Shown here: in pieces, positions 10,640 through 21,903 of the stretch
Numbering within the stretch: the first letter of the stretch is position 1
How the letters are laid out: the number at the start of each line of letters is the position of its first letter
Assembly (NCBI GenBank): GCA_013146195.2
Contig: CM028378.1
Location: 13,685,828 to 13,749,827, forward strand
Direction of reading: 5' to 3'
Length of the DNA: 64,000 bases
DNA from: Codonopsis lanceolata
Taxonomy: Eukaryota; Streptophyta; Magnoliopsida; Asterales; Campanulaceae
Notes under the pieces: model-generated
Database searches by the model: none
What the model was told of the DNA's origin: nothing
What the model saw: the letters and a program-made list of their open reading frames with translations, nothing else
Program-made: the position numbers and the translations under genes

Positions 10640-12040
10640 TATTGGATACTTGATGTGATTCTCACTCACATTTATACTAATGTGCATGAACTAAAGAAAA
10701 GTAGAAGATTGATCAAGGGCGAGGTGGACCTACGCATTGGAAATGAAGCAAAAGTTGCTGCATTAGCTGTAGGAATTTGTTATTTGACCTTGTCCTTTGG
10801 GGTTGTAATAGAATTAGACAATTGCTGCTATGTTCGTGTTATTATTAGAAATATTATTTCAGTTTCTTGTTTGGACAAGAAAGGTTTTTCATTTATTATT
10901 AAGAACAATAGTTGTTCTATTTATTAAAATGAAATGTTTTATGTTAAATTGTCTAATGGACTTTATATCCTTGATCTTGATACACATATCTATAAACATT
11001 AAATACTAAAAGGTTTTAAATCACTTTGATTTGATCGAAGGGGTGAATATTTAAGCCAAGGATTTGATGATCATCTAAGAGAGTGTGAGATTCTATTCCA
11101 ACTCACTCATGGTGTGTCTGAAAGGAATAATCAAACTTTGTTAGACATTATTTTATCTATGATGAGTCATGCTGCTCTTTCACTCTCTTTTTGGAGATAT
11201 GCACTACTTATAACTAATTTTATCGTTATTTGTATTTCCCTATTCAAAAGACAACATGTGAGATGTAGACTGGGAAGTGTCTCAGTATGCCTTTAATGGA
11301 AATTTAGGGTTGTGAAACTTATGTAAAATGTTTACAATCTGATAAGCTCGACCCTAAATAAGATAAATGTTATTTTGTGGGGTATCCTATGGAAAGAAAA
11401 GGATATCATTTATACAATCTAGTTGAGAACAAAGAGTCTGTTGCTCGAATTGGTGTATTTCTATAAAGAAGAGTTTATCTCTAAAAGAACAAGTGGGAGA
11501 AACGATAAACCTTGTGTTTACAAGAAAATTAGTGGGAGCTCAGTAATATATTTGGTCTTGTATGTAGACGACATACTATTCATTGGAAATAATATCCCTA
11601 CCTTGCAGTCTATTAAAGGTTGGCTACGAAAATATTTTTCAATGAATGATTTAGGAAAGGCATCATATATTCTAGGAATAAAGATCTATAGAGATAGATC
11701 GAGAAAGTTGTTTGACCAGATGTATTGTATGTTTTGAGCATGACAAGCCGAACGCGTACTAGTCAGATCCAGGTGATGGTCATTGGATTGCTATCAAGAA
11801 TATCCTAAAGTACTTGATAAAGACTAAGGATACATTCTTGATTTATGAAGGCGATGACAAGATCATTGTAAAGGGTTACATTGATGTTAGCTTTCAGACC
11901 GATAAAGATAATTATCAATCGCAATTAAGGATTTGTGTTTTACCTTTGTAAGAGGAGTTGTCCTCTTGCTCAACGGAAGCATGATAGTCACAATAAATCT
12001 ATGGACATTATAGATGCTCCAGATTGACTCTAGTGCAACT
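10640..12040 (+). pseudogene. Copia-B pol remnants (PR-IN-RT-RH)
   Basis: Fragments occur in the correct order. A protease/pre-integrase piece (10655-10927, ending SVSCLDKKGFSF) is followed by an integrase piece (11114-11230, SERNNQTLLDIILSMM). Next is reverse transcriptase (11423-11737) with the catalytic LYVDDILFIGNN near 11555-11590 and an LGKASYILGIKIYRD tail. Last are RNase H-type traces (AIKNILKYLIKTKD near 11795). About two thirds of pol is deleted and the frames are interrupted. Confidence 0.8.
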
Positions 12041-12939
12041 GAGAGATTGTTGGTTTATGCCCTTCTTCATGTATCATTATTTATTAAGGTATTTATTTAT
12101 TATGTATTGTTTGTTTATTTATAGTAATGCATTATAAAGCCCTTAAAATAAATATGTTGTTCTTAAATATCACTGATCGAGAATTATTAATAATAAGGGC
12201 AATAATAATACACTGAGACTATTATGTGTTGAGACTCATATAGTTGATATCAGTCTACACATGGGTGTGTGTTAGGTGTAACGACGTACTGGATTGACCC
12301 GCATGAGAATGCTATGTGGATCATTACATGAGTGTTATAAGTGATTCTCTTAATGAAAAATGTGTTCGTTGTCCTTTGACTTGAAGTCGTTATATACCCT
12401 TGATGAGGAGTTGTATATTTTGATATAGATAAACGTCATTCTGTAACAAGGTGATTATAAAGTCAGATATTTGACTATGCCACGAATCATGCTGAGGGAT
12501 ATAAACGATGTATATAGAATTTGTCTCTCCTACATAACAAGAGTATAATATTTATGGGCTCTTTGATAAGTGAGACTTAAGTAAATGCATGGTCATGCTC
12601 AAATAAATTAATATAAGATATTGAGTTTATTCATTTATTATATAAGTCTACTCGGAGATCAAGAAACCAAGATTAAAATATAACAAGGATGACACGTTCC
12701 ATGTCTTGTGTTTAATAAACTATTTGGATAAAGGGAAAAGAATTATTTTGGTCATAATCAGTTATTTGTAGTCACTGATAATTCATATTACATGGGTAAC
12801 AATGATATATTGCTAGATACCGCTCATTGTTTATAATTAACTAGTTTTTTAACTCGTGCGTTAAACTCACATAAACAAAATAAGGATAATCGGTTTATTA
12901 ACAATTACACATAAGTATATCACTAATCATTATAGATTC

Positions 12940-13468
12940 TAAAAAAATTTCTTATACACAACATTTGTTGTCTTATTAGTTGGTTTTTCATCTTCACTGC
13001 ATATCAATATCTTCAAACCAAAATAATTTGTTACTCAAAAAACTACGACAGTTGTTTATGACTAAATACTTTTTTTTCTTTTCTAAAAGAGACATGCGTG
13101 CAATTATTGTTTTTGAAACTTGTTAATTGTCATTGCATATGATACCAATAATGTAAATTATCTTCTCCGAAACTTGAAAGACAGTCTTACATCGGATAAG
13201 TTAATGACAATCTTGAGATAAAAACATTTTCTCCAACATTGTTTCCTTTTAAATTTTTTGTTTCAACAATGTGATCCCCAAAATTCATGATGATTAGTCT
13301 TGTTTCATTGCACAACCCTGCATCATGGTCAATGTTTCTCAATAGTATTACTGGAACACTAATTTTAAGTGTCAATTCATGGTCTGACAACCCTAAACAC
13401 TTTATACTATTCAAAAACTTTATATAATGAATGTTTTCGAACAAACTTAAATTTTTTCCGCCCTTCAA
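12940..13468 (-). pseudogene. Helitron helicase C-terminus
   Basis: The minus frame at 13187-13468 contains LSDHELTLKISVPVILLRNI followed by DHDAGLCNETRLIIMNFGDH. This is the diagnostic block near the C-terminus of plant Helitron PIF1-type helicases (family: LPxHxLxLKxGxPxMLLRNxDxxxGLCNGTRL). Downstream, in other frames, are traces of the last motif (FGLKILI, then TTNVVYKKFF). The helicase would unwind DNA during rolling-circle transposition. Only the final third is present, with stops and frameshifts. Confidence 0.8.
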
Positions 13469-13589
13469 ATAGAATGTGAACTCAAATAAGTTCTTCCTTT
13501 TGAATAATTACTTTTATTAAATTATATTTGTATTTTATGAATAAATAAATTTCTGAGAAAAAAATAACAAAATTATTTTTACCATTAAC

Positions 13590-14345
13590 AATTGTTTTTG
13601 TTTTTAAAATTATTTTGATTTTAATAACTTCCATTATATTTTTTTGTTTTATTGACTTCGTAACTATTAGTTTTGTTTTATTTTTAAAAGTTAGTTTTAC
13701 ATAAAAAATTTGCTCCATAATTTTTTATTATTAATTTACTAACCCCAGTTTAAATTTTTTTTGTTTTATTGACTCTGTAACTATTATTTCTGTTCCATCA
13801 AAAAAAATTATTTTACTAACGTATTTTTGTTTTACCTAACTATTTTTAAGAATTTGTTTTTAAATTTTGTTCTGTAAATTATTTTTATTATTTTACTAAC
13901 CTCAGTTTAAATTATTTTTGTTTTATTGACTCTGTAACTATAATTTTTGTTTCATCAAATATTTTTATTTAACTAATATATTTTTGCTTTACATAAATAT
14001 TTTTAAGAATTTGTTTAGAAATTTTGTCTGTAAATTATTTTTATTCTTTTAGTAACCTTAGTTTAAATTGTTTTTGTTTTTATTGACTTTGTAACTATTA
14101 TTTTTGTTTCATCAAATATTTTTATTTTACTAACGTATTTTTTTTACATATATATTTTTAAGAATTTGTTTTAAACTTTTGTTACGTAAATTATTTTATT
14201 TTACTAACCTCCGCATTAAATTATTTTTATTTTGTTGATTCTGCAACTTTTATTTTTATAATGGTTTGTTGCATAAATTATTTTTATTTTACTAACCTCT
14301 TATATTTTTGTTTTCTTGACTCCGGAACTATTATTTTTGTTTTAG
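13590..14345. repeat. Tandem repeat, unit about 155 bp, in the Helitron fragment
   Basis: The landmark TTTACTAACC recurs with its A at about 13741, 13898, 14054, 14206 and 14294. That gives units of about 157, 156 and 152 bp and a final half unit of 88 bp. Each unit contains TTTTATTGACTCTGTAACTA and a TTTTTAAGAATTTGTTT block. The array is extremely AT-rich and non-coding. Confidence 0.8.
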
Positions 14346-14578
14346 TTACTATTTTTTATGTTTAAAGAGAGAAATTTTTTAAACATATTTAAAAGAAAGG
14401 AGATGGTGGTGATGAGAGAGAAAATATGAAGGAGACGGAAGAGAGAAAGAGAAATGCAACCAGATAAGATAGGAGAGAGAAAAGAGTGAAATGGGAACTC
14501 AAAAGTCAATAATTCAAAAGTGAGATTTTGGAGGGAGAAATTCACCCTTGTAATATATATATATATATATATATAGTA

Positions 14579-14836
14579 CTCCCTCCGTCCCTAAATTATC
14601 GTCCTCCTTTCCTTTTTCGTCCGTCCCAAAATAATTGTCCACTTTGAAACTTACCTTTTTAGAACATCACTTTTACCACTTTACCCTTACTTTTTCACCC
14701 TACTTTAATTATGGGCCACATATACATGGACATTAAAGGAAACTACACATTAAACCAATATAAATAATCAAGTCAATTACTTTTTCTTAAACTGTGCGCC
14801 GGGTCAACCCAGACGATTATTTAGGGACGGAGGGAG
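14579..14836. mobile_element. Stowaway-type MITE (Tc1/mariner)
   Basis: The 258-bp element has inverted ends CTCCCTCCGTCCCTAAA, matching over about 23 bp with one mismatch, and TA target duplications (14577-14578 and 14837-14838). This is the canonical plant Stowaway terminus. There is no coding sequence; it would be moved by a mariner transposase elsewhere. Confidence 0.95.
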
Positions 14837-15451
14837 TAATTAATTATGACCAACGTAATTTATGAACCTATTGGGTCACACACTTAGAATAAGCTGGACT
14901 TGAATCTATTTTGGTCATTAATTGGATTAATGGACTCAAGGTAAATAATTTAAAGAGACCAAAACATATCCTAGTTGGACTAGGATATGTTGGCTCCCCT
15001 TTCTACCTTCCTATTTATATAGGAATTGTTTTCTTTCTTTTTTGTAGTTGTTGGTGAACATACTAATAAAAATGAATTTAGGGTTTGGTGAAACACTAAA
15101 TTCGCAGGGAGAAAAATTAGGGATTCGTTTTTCGTTAGACGAAGGATTTCCTACTTTGATTCAACAATTGTCTAGCACAGAGTTGTTGAATTAATCATGT
15201 ACAATCCATTCGTATGGATACCATAAAGAAGCTATCCAAATCGTTTGTTGCGGTGATCCTGATTCAAATGTGATTCTATTGAAGATTGATTGTTCCAATA
15301 TTCGGGTATGTATCTTAAATCTAATTTATATTAATTCGCATAGATCTTTGAATGGTTTTTGAAATTAAAGTTTTGTTATTCCGCCTTATTAATTTCAATT
15401 AAAACCCAACATTGACAACCTACGGGAAACCAATTTTTCACTCCGCAAGAT

Positions 15452-16428
15452 ATGTCTCGTGCAATTTCTCAACCTTGCATATCTTCGAATGACTCACCTC
15501 CAACAAGTGTAGATGAGACTTCGTCTGGTAATTTTTCGGTAACACCGTCATCGGTTCCCGAGATGCAAATCAATTTAGAAACAATTAATTTGAATGACGA
15601 AACTGAGGCGGTGCTGGTAAAACACAAGTCTCTAACACGTGCAAGATGGACCAAGGATGAAGATCTTGCGTTTACGGAGCTGTGCAGACTATTGATCAAT
15701 GTCCAATAGTTGGTAATAGTCAAAAGAGTATGCAATATTGGAAGCGTGTTGCTGATTATTACAACGAACATCGCCCAAGTTCATCGATTCCGAGAGATAT
15801 CGCGAGGTTGACACCACGTTGGTCAACTAGAATTGTTTCATCGGTGGGAAGCTTCAACGAAATCTACAATAGGCTTGTCAATGCTAAACACAGCGGTTGG
15901 AGCGATGATATTGTAATGAAAAATGCAAGGGCGGTATACCATCAAGAAAAAGGCCAGCACTTTAATTTTGATCATGTTTGGGAAATGTTAACAAATTCTT
16001 CTGTATCATATTTTAGACAAGCGGATATTACTCACACCAATAAAAAGTCTAGGACGTCTGACTCTGATGGCGGTTATTCTTAGACTAGTGTCGATGTTGA
16101 AGATGTGGAAGAAATCAATTTATGTACTCGTTAGATTGAAAAAAAAGCGGTAAAGAGGAATGCTAAAGGTAAAGGAAAAGTCTAAAAATCTGCGTATTTA
16201 AATGGGTTACATACGTGTACTTCTGAGTATGCGTTGTCGTTAGATAAGTACTCTGAAATTAAAAAATTGAAACGGAAGCTAAAGTAGCAAGAGAACAAAG
16301 AAAGGAGCGTGAAAGGCTCGTAAAAGACATTGTTTTTCTTACTCAAGATATCTCAAACATGAATCATTTATCAACACAGATGTGAGCAAGTGAAAACGCA
16401 GTTGAGGAAGAAAGGGTATGATTATTAA
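15452..16428 (+). pseudogene. PIF1 ORF1 (Myb/SANT-like)
   Basis: This is the 3' part of PIF/Harbinger ORF1, the DNA-binding partner of the transposase. The trihelix/SANT-type block starts ARWTKDEDLAFTEL (near 15640). It continues, after a frameshift near 15700, as IVGNSQKSMQYWKRVADYYN with NEIYNRLVNAKHSGW. The C-terminal charged region has stops at 16081, 16131 and 16183 and ends RKKGYDY at 16428. The N-terminus is replaced by Copia-B at 15411. It aligns throughout with the inverted PIF2 copy (20612-21903). Confidence 0.8.
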
Positions 16429-16640
16429 TGTTTTTATGTAACTTGTAATATTATAGTGTTTTTATGTAACTTAAATTATTAATGTTTTTATGTAACTTTA
16501 ATTATTAATGTTTTTATGTAACTTGTAATATTATAATGTTTTTATGTAACTTGTAATATTAGAATGTTTTTATGTAACTTTAATTATTAATGTTTTTATG
16601 TAACTTGTAATGTTAAAATGTTTTTATGTAACTTAATTAT
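16426..16640 (+). repeat. 26-bp tandem array between PIF1 ORF1 and transposase
   Basis: Roughly eight copies of a unit like TTAATGTTTTTATGTAACTT occur, with a variable AATTAT or GTAATATT spacer. The array starts at the ORF1 stop codon. PIF2 has the same unit at the same relative place. Confidence 0.85.
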
Positions 16641-16786
16641 TAATTGGGTTAATTAAACTAGCCGTTTTAAAGTTGTTGTTGTTGAGAAACTAGCAGTTGT
16701 TGAGAAGTATATATAGATGAGAAGATGTCTTCTTCTTCTTCTTCTTCTTCTGCCAATAGCTACAAATCATCAGCATACCACTAAAT

Positions 16787-18088
16787 ATGTCTTCTTCTAC
16801 TACTACCAATAGCTCTAACACAAGCAGTCATACCGAAAAATCCAACGAATCCAACATGTCTGAAAGTGAAAAAATGTTTTTTGATATAATTGCATTACAA
16901 CAAAAGATAGAAGAAATTGAGAGAGTCAACATCAGTAGGCGTCGCCAAAGGAAAAAAGAGGAAATAAATAGATCGGAAGCGTGTAGTAGGAAATACGCAA
17001 CTTGTCAATGACTACTTCTCATCTCAGTCATTGTATCCCGATCATATATTTCGGCGACGCTTCCGAATGCATCGAAACTTATTCATTCAGATAGTTAATG
17101 CATTGGAGAATCATTCAAGTTATTTTCGACTGATGTCTGATGCAGAAGGAAAAGTAGGTTTCTCACCACTATCCATCAATTGGCTTATGGAGTTCTGGCC
17201 AATCATCTCGATGAGTACCTCCGATTAGCAGAAACAACTGCTATCGAGTGCATCTTCAACTTCTGTCGATGTATTATTGAATTGTTTGGAAGTCAATACT
17301 TGAGAAGGCCAAATGCTAATGATACACAACGTCTGCTTCAAATGCACGAGCAAAGGCATGGATTTTCAGGTATGTTATGAAGTCTTGATTGTATGCACTC
17401 GGAATGGAAAAATTGTTCAGTCGCTTAGCAAGGTCAATATGCAAAAGGCCATGGGAAGCCAACAATTGTGCTCAAGCAGTTGCATCGACAGATTTATGGA
17501 TATGGCATGCATTTTTTTTTTTGGTTGGGGGTTTTCATAATGATCTTAATGTGCTATATGAATCACCTTTGTTCAATAACGTACTCGAAGGAAATGCACC
17601 GTCGTACAATTTTGAAGTGAATGAATGGCACACAGTATACAAAAGGATACTACCTAACCGATGAAATTTATACAGATTGAGCTACTTTTGTTAAGAGTTT
17701 TTCATATCTGTCGGATGCTAAGCGAAAGAAATTCAAAGAGATGCAAGAGGCTGCAAGAAAAGATGTTGAACGAGCATTTGGAGTGCTCCAATCAAGATGG
17801 ACAATTATCAAAGGTTCTAGCAGGTTTTGGTATAGAGATAAATTGAAAGAAATAATGCTCACATGCATTATTTTACACAATATGATTGTTGAGACCAAGG
17901 GTAATCATATTATGAATTGGGCTGATGATACTGTATATGACTCTCCACAAGTAAACCATGGGTCAAAACAAGCATTTGAAAAATATTTGCAACGAAATTC
18001 AGAGGTACGAGATAGAAACACGCATCATGAACTTCAATCAAACTTGGTTGAGCATATATGGTGTCGTTACGGTGACGTTTTCATGTAA
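16787..18088 (+). pseudogene. PIF1 DDE transposase
   Basis: This is a PIF/Harbinger transposase (DDE superfamily nuclease) in at least five frame fragments. The N-terminus is Ser/Thr/Asn-rich (MSSSTTTNSSN). Next come the basic block RRRQRKK, the helix-turn-helix region FRRRFRMHRNLFIQIVNALE, and the LDCMH block with the first catalytic Asp (near 17385). It ends with KDVERAFGVLQSRWTI (third catalytic acid Glu, near 17770) and CIILHNMIVE. Frameshifts near 17000, 17160 and 17400 and inside the catalytic core rule out activity. It reads head-on toward the PIF2 transposase. Confidence 0.85.
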
Positions 18089-18950
18089 TTTTAATTATTG
18101 AATTGTTTTTACGTATTTTTTAAGTATTTATCTTTTATGTAACTTTATCATTATGTATTTTTTTTCAATTTTAATGTTTTATGTAATTTTCTATTTATGT
18201 TATTTTACAAGTTATGTATAATATGTATTTTATTGATAATTTATTAATTAAATTATAAATTATTTAATTTATGAATAATTTATTATTTATAAATTAATTA
18301 ATGTCTTTATTTATAAATTAATTAATTTATACGAAATATTTAAATATGAAATATATTAAATAAAGTTAAATAAATTTATTTGTTTGAAAGTATAAAAATA
18401 AGATTGAAGTGTAAAGTTTAATGAGGGGGCTGTGGGACCCAACTAAGAAGATGTATAAGAGCATCTCCAATGCTACCCTTCCTATATCATCTTCTTAGCC
18501 GGGTCCCACCGCCACATACACATTTTTCTCTTCTTATTCCATTTAAGAATATATCTTCCCAATGCTAATCTTCTTATACATCTTCTTAGTTGGGTCCTAC
18601 TGCCACCTCATTAACTTTACACTTCAATCTTATTTTTATATTTCTCAAACAAATAAATTACATAAATTATAAATAATGACATTAATTAATTTATAAATAA
18701 TACTATTACTCACAATTTAAATAATTTATAATTTAATTAATAAATTATTTAAATAATTTATAATTTAATTAATAAATTATCAATAAAATACATATTATAC
18801 ATGGACTCGTAAAATAACATAAATAGAAAATTACATAAAACATTAAAATTGAAAAAATGCATAATGATAAAGTTACATAAAAGATAAATACTTAAAAATT
18901 ACATAAAAACAAAAAAACTTAAAATTAAAATTACAATTCAATAATTAAAA

Positions 18951-20270
18951 TTACATAAAAACGTCACCGTAACGACGTCAAATATGCTCAACCAAGTTGG
19001 ATCGAAGTTCATGATGTGTGTTTCTATCACGTACCTATGAATTTCGTTGCAGATATTCTTCAAATGCTTGTGTTGGCCCATGGTTTACTTGTGGAGAGTC
19101 ATATACGGTATCATCAGCCCACTTCGTAATGTGATCACCCTCGGCCTCCACAATCATGTTATGTAAAATAATGCATGTGAGCATTATTTCTTTCAAGTTA
19201 TCTCTATACCAAAACCTGCTAGGACATTTGATAATTGTCCATCTTGATTGGAGTACTCCAAATGCTCGTTCGACATCTTTTCTTGCAGCCTCTTGCATCT
19301 CTTTGAATTTCTTTCGTTTAGCATCCGACGGGCACGAAAAACTCTTAACAAAAGTAGCTCAATTCGGATAAATTCCATCGGTTATGTAGTATCCTTTTGT
19401 ATACTGTTTGCCATTCACTTCAAAATTGCACGGTGGTGCATTTCCTTCGAGTACGTTATTGAACAAAGGTGATTCATATAACACATTCAAATCATTACGA
19501 GAACCTGCGACCCCAAAAAATGCATGTCATATCCATAAATCTGCCGACGCAACTGCTTCGAGCACAATTGTGGGCTTCCCATGACCTCTTGAATATTGGC
19601 CTTGCCAAGCGACCGGACAATTTTTCCATTCTCAGTGCATACAATCAAGACTTCCTAACATACCTAGAAAGCCATGCCTTTGCTCGTGCATTTGAAGTAG
19701 ACGTTGAGTATCATTAGCATTTGGTCTTCTCAAGTATTGACCTCCGAATAATTCAATAATACATCGATAGAAGTTGAACATGCACTCGATGGCGGTTGTT
19801 TATGCTAATCGGAGGTACTCGTCGAGATGATCGGCCGAAACTCCATAAGCCAATTGACGGATAGCTGCCGTGCATTTTTGAAGTGGTGAGAGACCTACTT
19901 TTCCTACTGCATTAGACCTCTGTCGAAAATAACTTGAATGATTCTCCAATGCATTAACTATCTGAATGAATAAGTTTCGATGCATTCGGAAGCGTCGCCG
20001 AAATATATGATCGGGATACAATGGCTGAGATGAGAAGTAGTCATTGACAAGTTGAGTATTTCCCGCTACACGCTTTCGATCTATATACCTCCTCTTTTTC
20101 CTTTGGCGACGCCTCCTGATGTTGGCTCTCTCCGTTTCTTCTATTTGTTGTTGTAATGCAATTATCTCCAAATATATTTTTTCACCTTCAAACATGTTGG
20201 ATTCGTTGGATTCTTCGGTATGACTGCTTGTGTTAGAGCTATTGGTAGAAGAAGAGGAAGAATTAGACAT
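18951..20270 (-). pseudogene. PIF2 DDE transposase
   Basis: The single-frame outline is clearer than in PIF1. The start is MSNSSSSSTNSSNTSSHTEE at 20270. Then come RRRRQRKKRRY, YFSSQPLYPDHIFRRRF, KCTAAIRQLAYGVSADHLDE, LGSLDCMH (first Asp), FEVNGKQYTKGYYITDGIYP (second Asp in TDG), and KDVERAFGVLQSRW (Glu). The end is YGDVFM with a stop at 18951. In-frame stops interrupt it at five or more places. Three replace Trp with TGA (after DCMH, in DLWI-HAFF, and after IYPN). It is inactive, but is the best template for the family's protein in this window. Confidence 0.88.
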
Positions 20271-20379
20271 CTTTAGTCGTATGTTGATGATTTGTAGGTA
20301 TTGGTAGAAGAATATGACACCCCCTTATCTATATATACTTCTCAACAACGGCTACTTTAAAACGACTACTTTACAACGG

Positions 20380-20620
20380 CTACTTTAAAAACATTAATAA
20401 TTAAAAGTTACATAAAAACATTAATAATTAAAGTTACATAAAAACATTAATAATTAAAGTTACATAAAAACATTAATAATTAAAGTTACATAAAAACATT
20501 AATAATTAAAGTTACATAAAAACATTAATAATTAAAGTTACATAAAAACACAATAATATTACAAGTTACATAAAAACATTAATAAATAAAGTTACAGAAA
20601 AACATTAATAATTAAAATTC
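20380..20620 (-). repeat. 26-bp tandem array between PIF2 ORF1 and transposase
   Basis: About nine copies of ACATAAAAACATTAATAATT plus AAAGTT occur, several of them identical. This is the inverse of the PIF1 unit, at the same place downstream of the ORF1 stop codon (20612). Confidence 0.9.
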
Positions 20621-21903
20621 ATATCTTTTCTTCCTCAACTGTGCCTTTACTTGCTCGCATCCATGTCGATGTATGGCAACCTGTTCTGGAGTCATGTTTG
20701 AGGTATCTTCCCGAAGAAATGTTATGTCTTTTATGAGCCTTTCATGCTCCTTTCTTTGTTCTCTTGCAGCAGCAGCTTCCGCTTGAAGTTTTTTTTGCTT
20801 TCGCTTCAATTTTTTTAATTTCGGAGTACTTATCTAACGACAACATGTGATCAGCCTTGCGGGTATGCAACTCATCTATATCTGAAGATTTTTCGACTTT
20901 TCCTTTACCTTTCGCATTCTTTTTTGCCGCTTTTCTTCCCATCGGACTAGTACGTAAATCAATATCTTCTACATCTTCAGCATCCACACTAGTCTTAGAA
21001 TAACCGCCATCGGAGTCTGACGTCTTAGACTTTTTATTGGTGTGAAGAATATCTGTTTGACTAAAATATGATACAGAAGAATTTCTTAACACTTCCCACA
21101 CATGATCAAAATGAAAGTGCTGACATTTTTCTTGATGGTATACCGCCCTTGTATTTTTCATTAAAATATCATCGCTCCAACCGCTGTGTTTAGCATTGAC
21201 AAGCCTATTGTAGATTTCGTTGAAGCTTCTCACAGATGGAGCAATTCTAGTTGACCAACGTGGTGTCAACTTCGCGATATCTCTCGGAATCGATTCACTT
21301 GGGCGATGCTCGTTGTAATAATCAGCTACACGCTTCCAATATTGCGCACTCTTTTGACCATTACCAATTATTGGACATTGGCTAATAGTCTGCACACTTC
21401 GCAAGATCTTCATCCTTGGTCCATCTTGCACGTGCTTGAGACTTGTGTTGTATCGGTACCGTTTCGTCATCCAAATCAATTGTTTCTAAATTGATTGGCG
21501 TCTCGGGAACCGATGGCGGCGTTCGAAAAATTACTGCACAAGTCCTATCTACACTTGTTGGACGTGACTCATTAGAAGATATGTAAGGTTGAGAAATTGC
21601 ACGGGGCGTACCTTGCGGAGTGAAAAATTGGTTTCCCGTCGGTTGCCAATAATTCGGTTGAAAATGAACGTTACCAGATGAATTCCCAATAGTTTGAGGA
21701 ACTTGAAAATTCTAAAAATTTGTAAAATTTGTAAAATTTGGCGGCATGTAGAAATTTGGATAGTTGGGAACATTTGGATTGTTGGGAAAATTAGGTGGGT
21801 ATTGGGGGTATTGCGGAGTAGAAGAAAATTGAGAATGTTGAACATTTTCAGGAACACGAGAGTTAGGTGTATTTTGATTTTCTTCATTTTCAGAAGAATT
21901 CAA
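20612..21903 (-). pseudogene. PIF2 ORF1 (Myb/SANT-like)
   Basis: The N-terminus (MNSSENEENQNTPNSRVPEN, start 21903) is a Pro/Asn/Phe-rich low-complexity stretch, with a stop near 21712. The middle has ARARWTKDEDLA, then a frameshift. Next is the SANT/trihelix block PIIGNGQKSAQYWKRVADYY with LTPRWSTRIAPSVRSFNEIY (frame 21479-20742). After another frameshift near 20760 the C-terminal coiled region AREQRKEHERLIKDITFLRE ends RKKRYEF at 20612. The protein would bind terminal DNA with the transposase. It supplies the N-terminal portion missing from PIF1. Confidence 0.85.

Larger units (their letters stand above)
12841..14550 (-). mobile_element. Helitron fragment in the Copia-B 3' LTR
   Basis: The 3' terminus on the minus strand is CTAG (12841-12844). 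It is preceded by a short A run and the hairpin TTAAC-GCACGA-GTTAA (12849-12864), with host T following, as in canonical Helitrons. Upstream are the decayed end of the RepHel helicase and a tandem array. The left flank is LTR sequence ending AATTAA. The right boundary, near the (TA)n run at 14550-14576, is not exact, and I could not verify a 5' TC end. It is the same family as the fragment ending at 7394. Confidence 0.7.
5351..15411 (+). mobile_element. Copia-B: Ty1/copia retrotransposon inside PIF1
   Basis: The plus-strand element has two LTRs (5351-6702 and 12048-15411), a PBS after the first, and decayed gag-pol at 9729-12040. Its downstream LTR joins PIF1 ORF1 DNA at 15412. The intact PIF2 copy shows that this join lies just upstream of the Myb/SANT coding part. 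The upstream LTR lacks its first 20-25 bases and about 0.7 kb of PIF1 is missing beside it, so the left junction has suffered a deletion. The LTRs have diverged clearly, so the insertion is old. Confidence 0.85.
12048..15411 (+). repeat. Copia-B 3' LTR, interrupted
   Basis: It begins TGTTGGTTTATGCCC and ends CCCAACA, the expected inverted dinucleotide ends. Homology to the 5' LTR stops at about 12840 and resumes at 14838. The intervening DNA is a Helitron fragment followed by a Stowaway MITE. Its native length without the insertions is about 1.39 kb. Confidence 0.85.
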
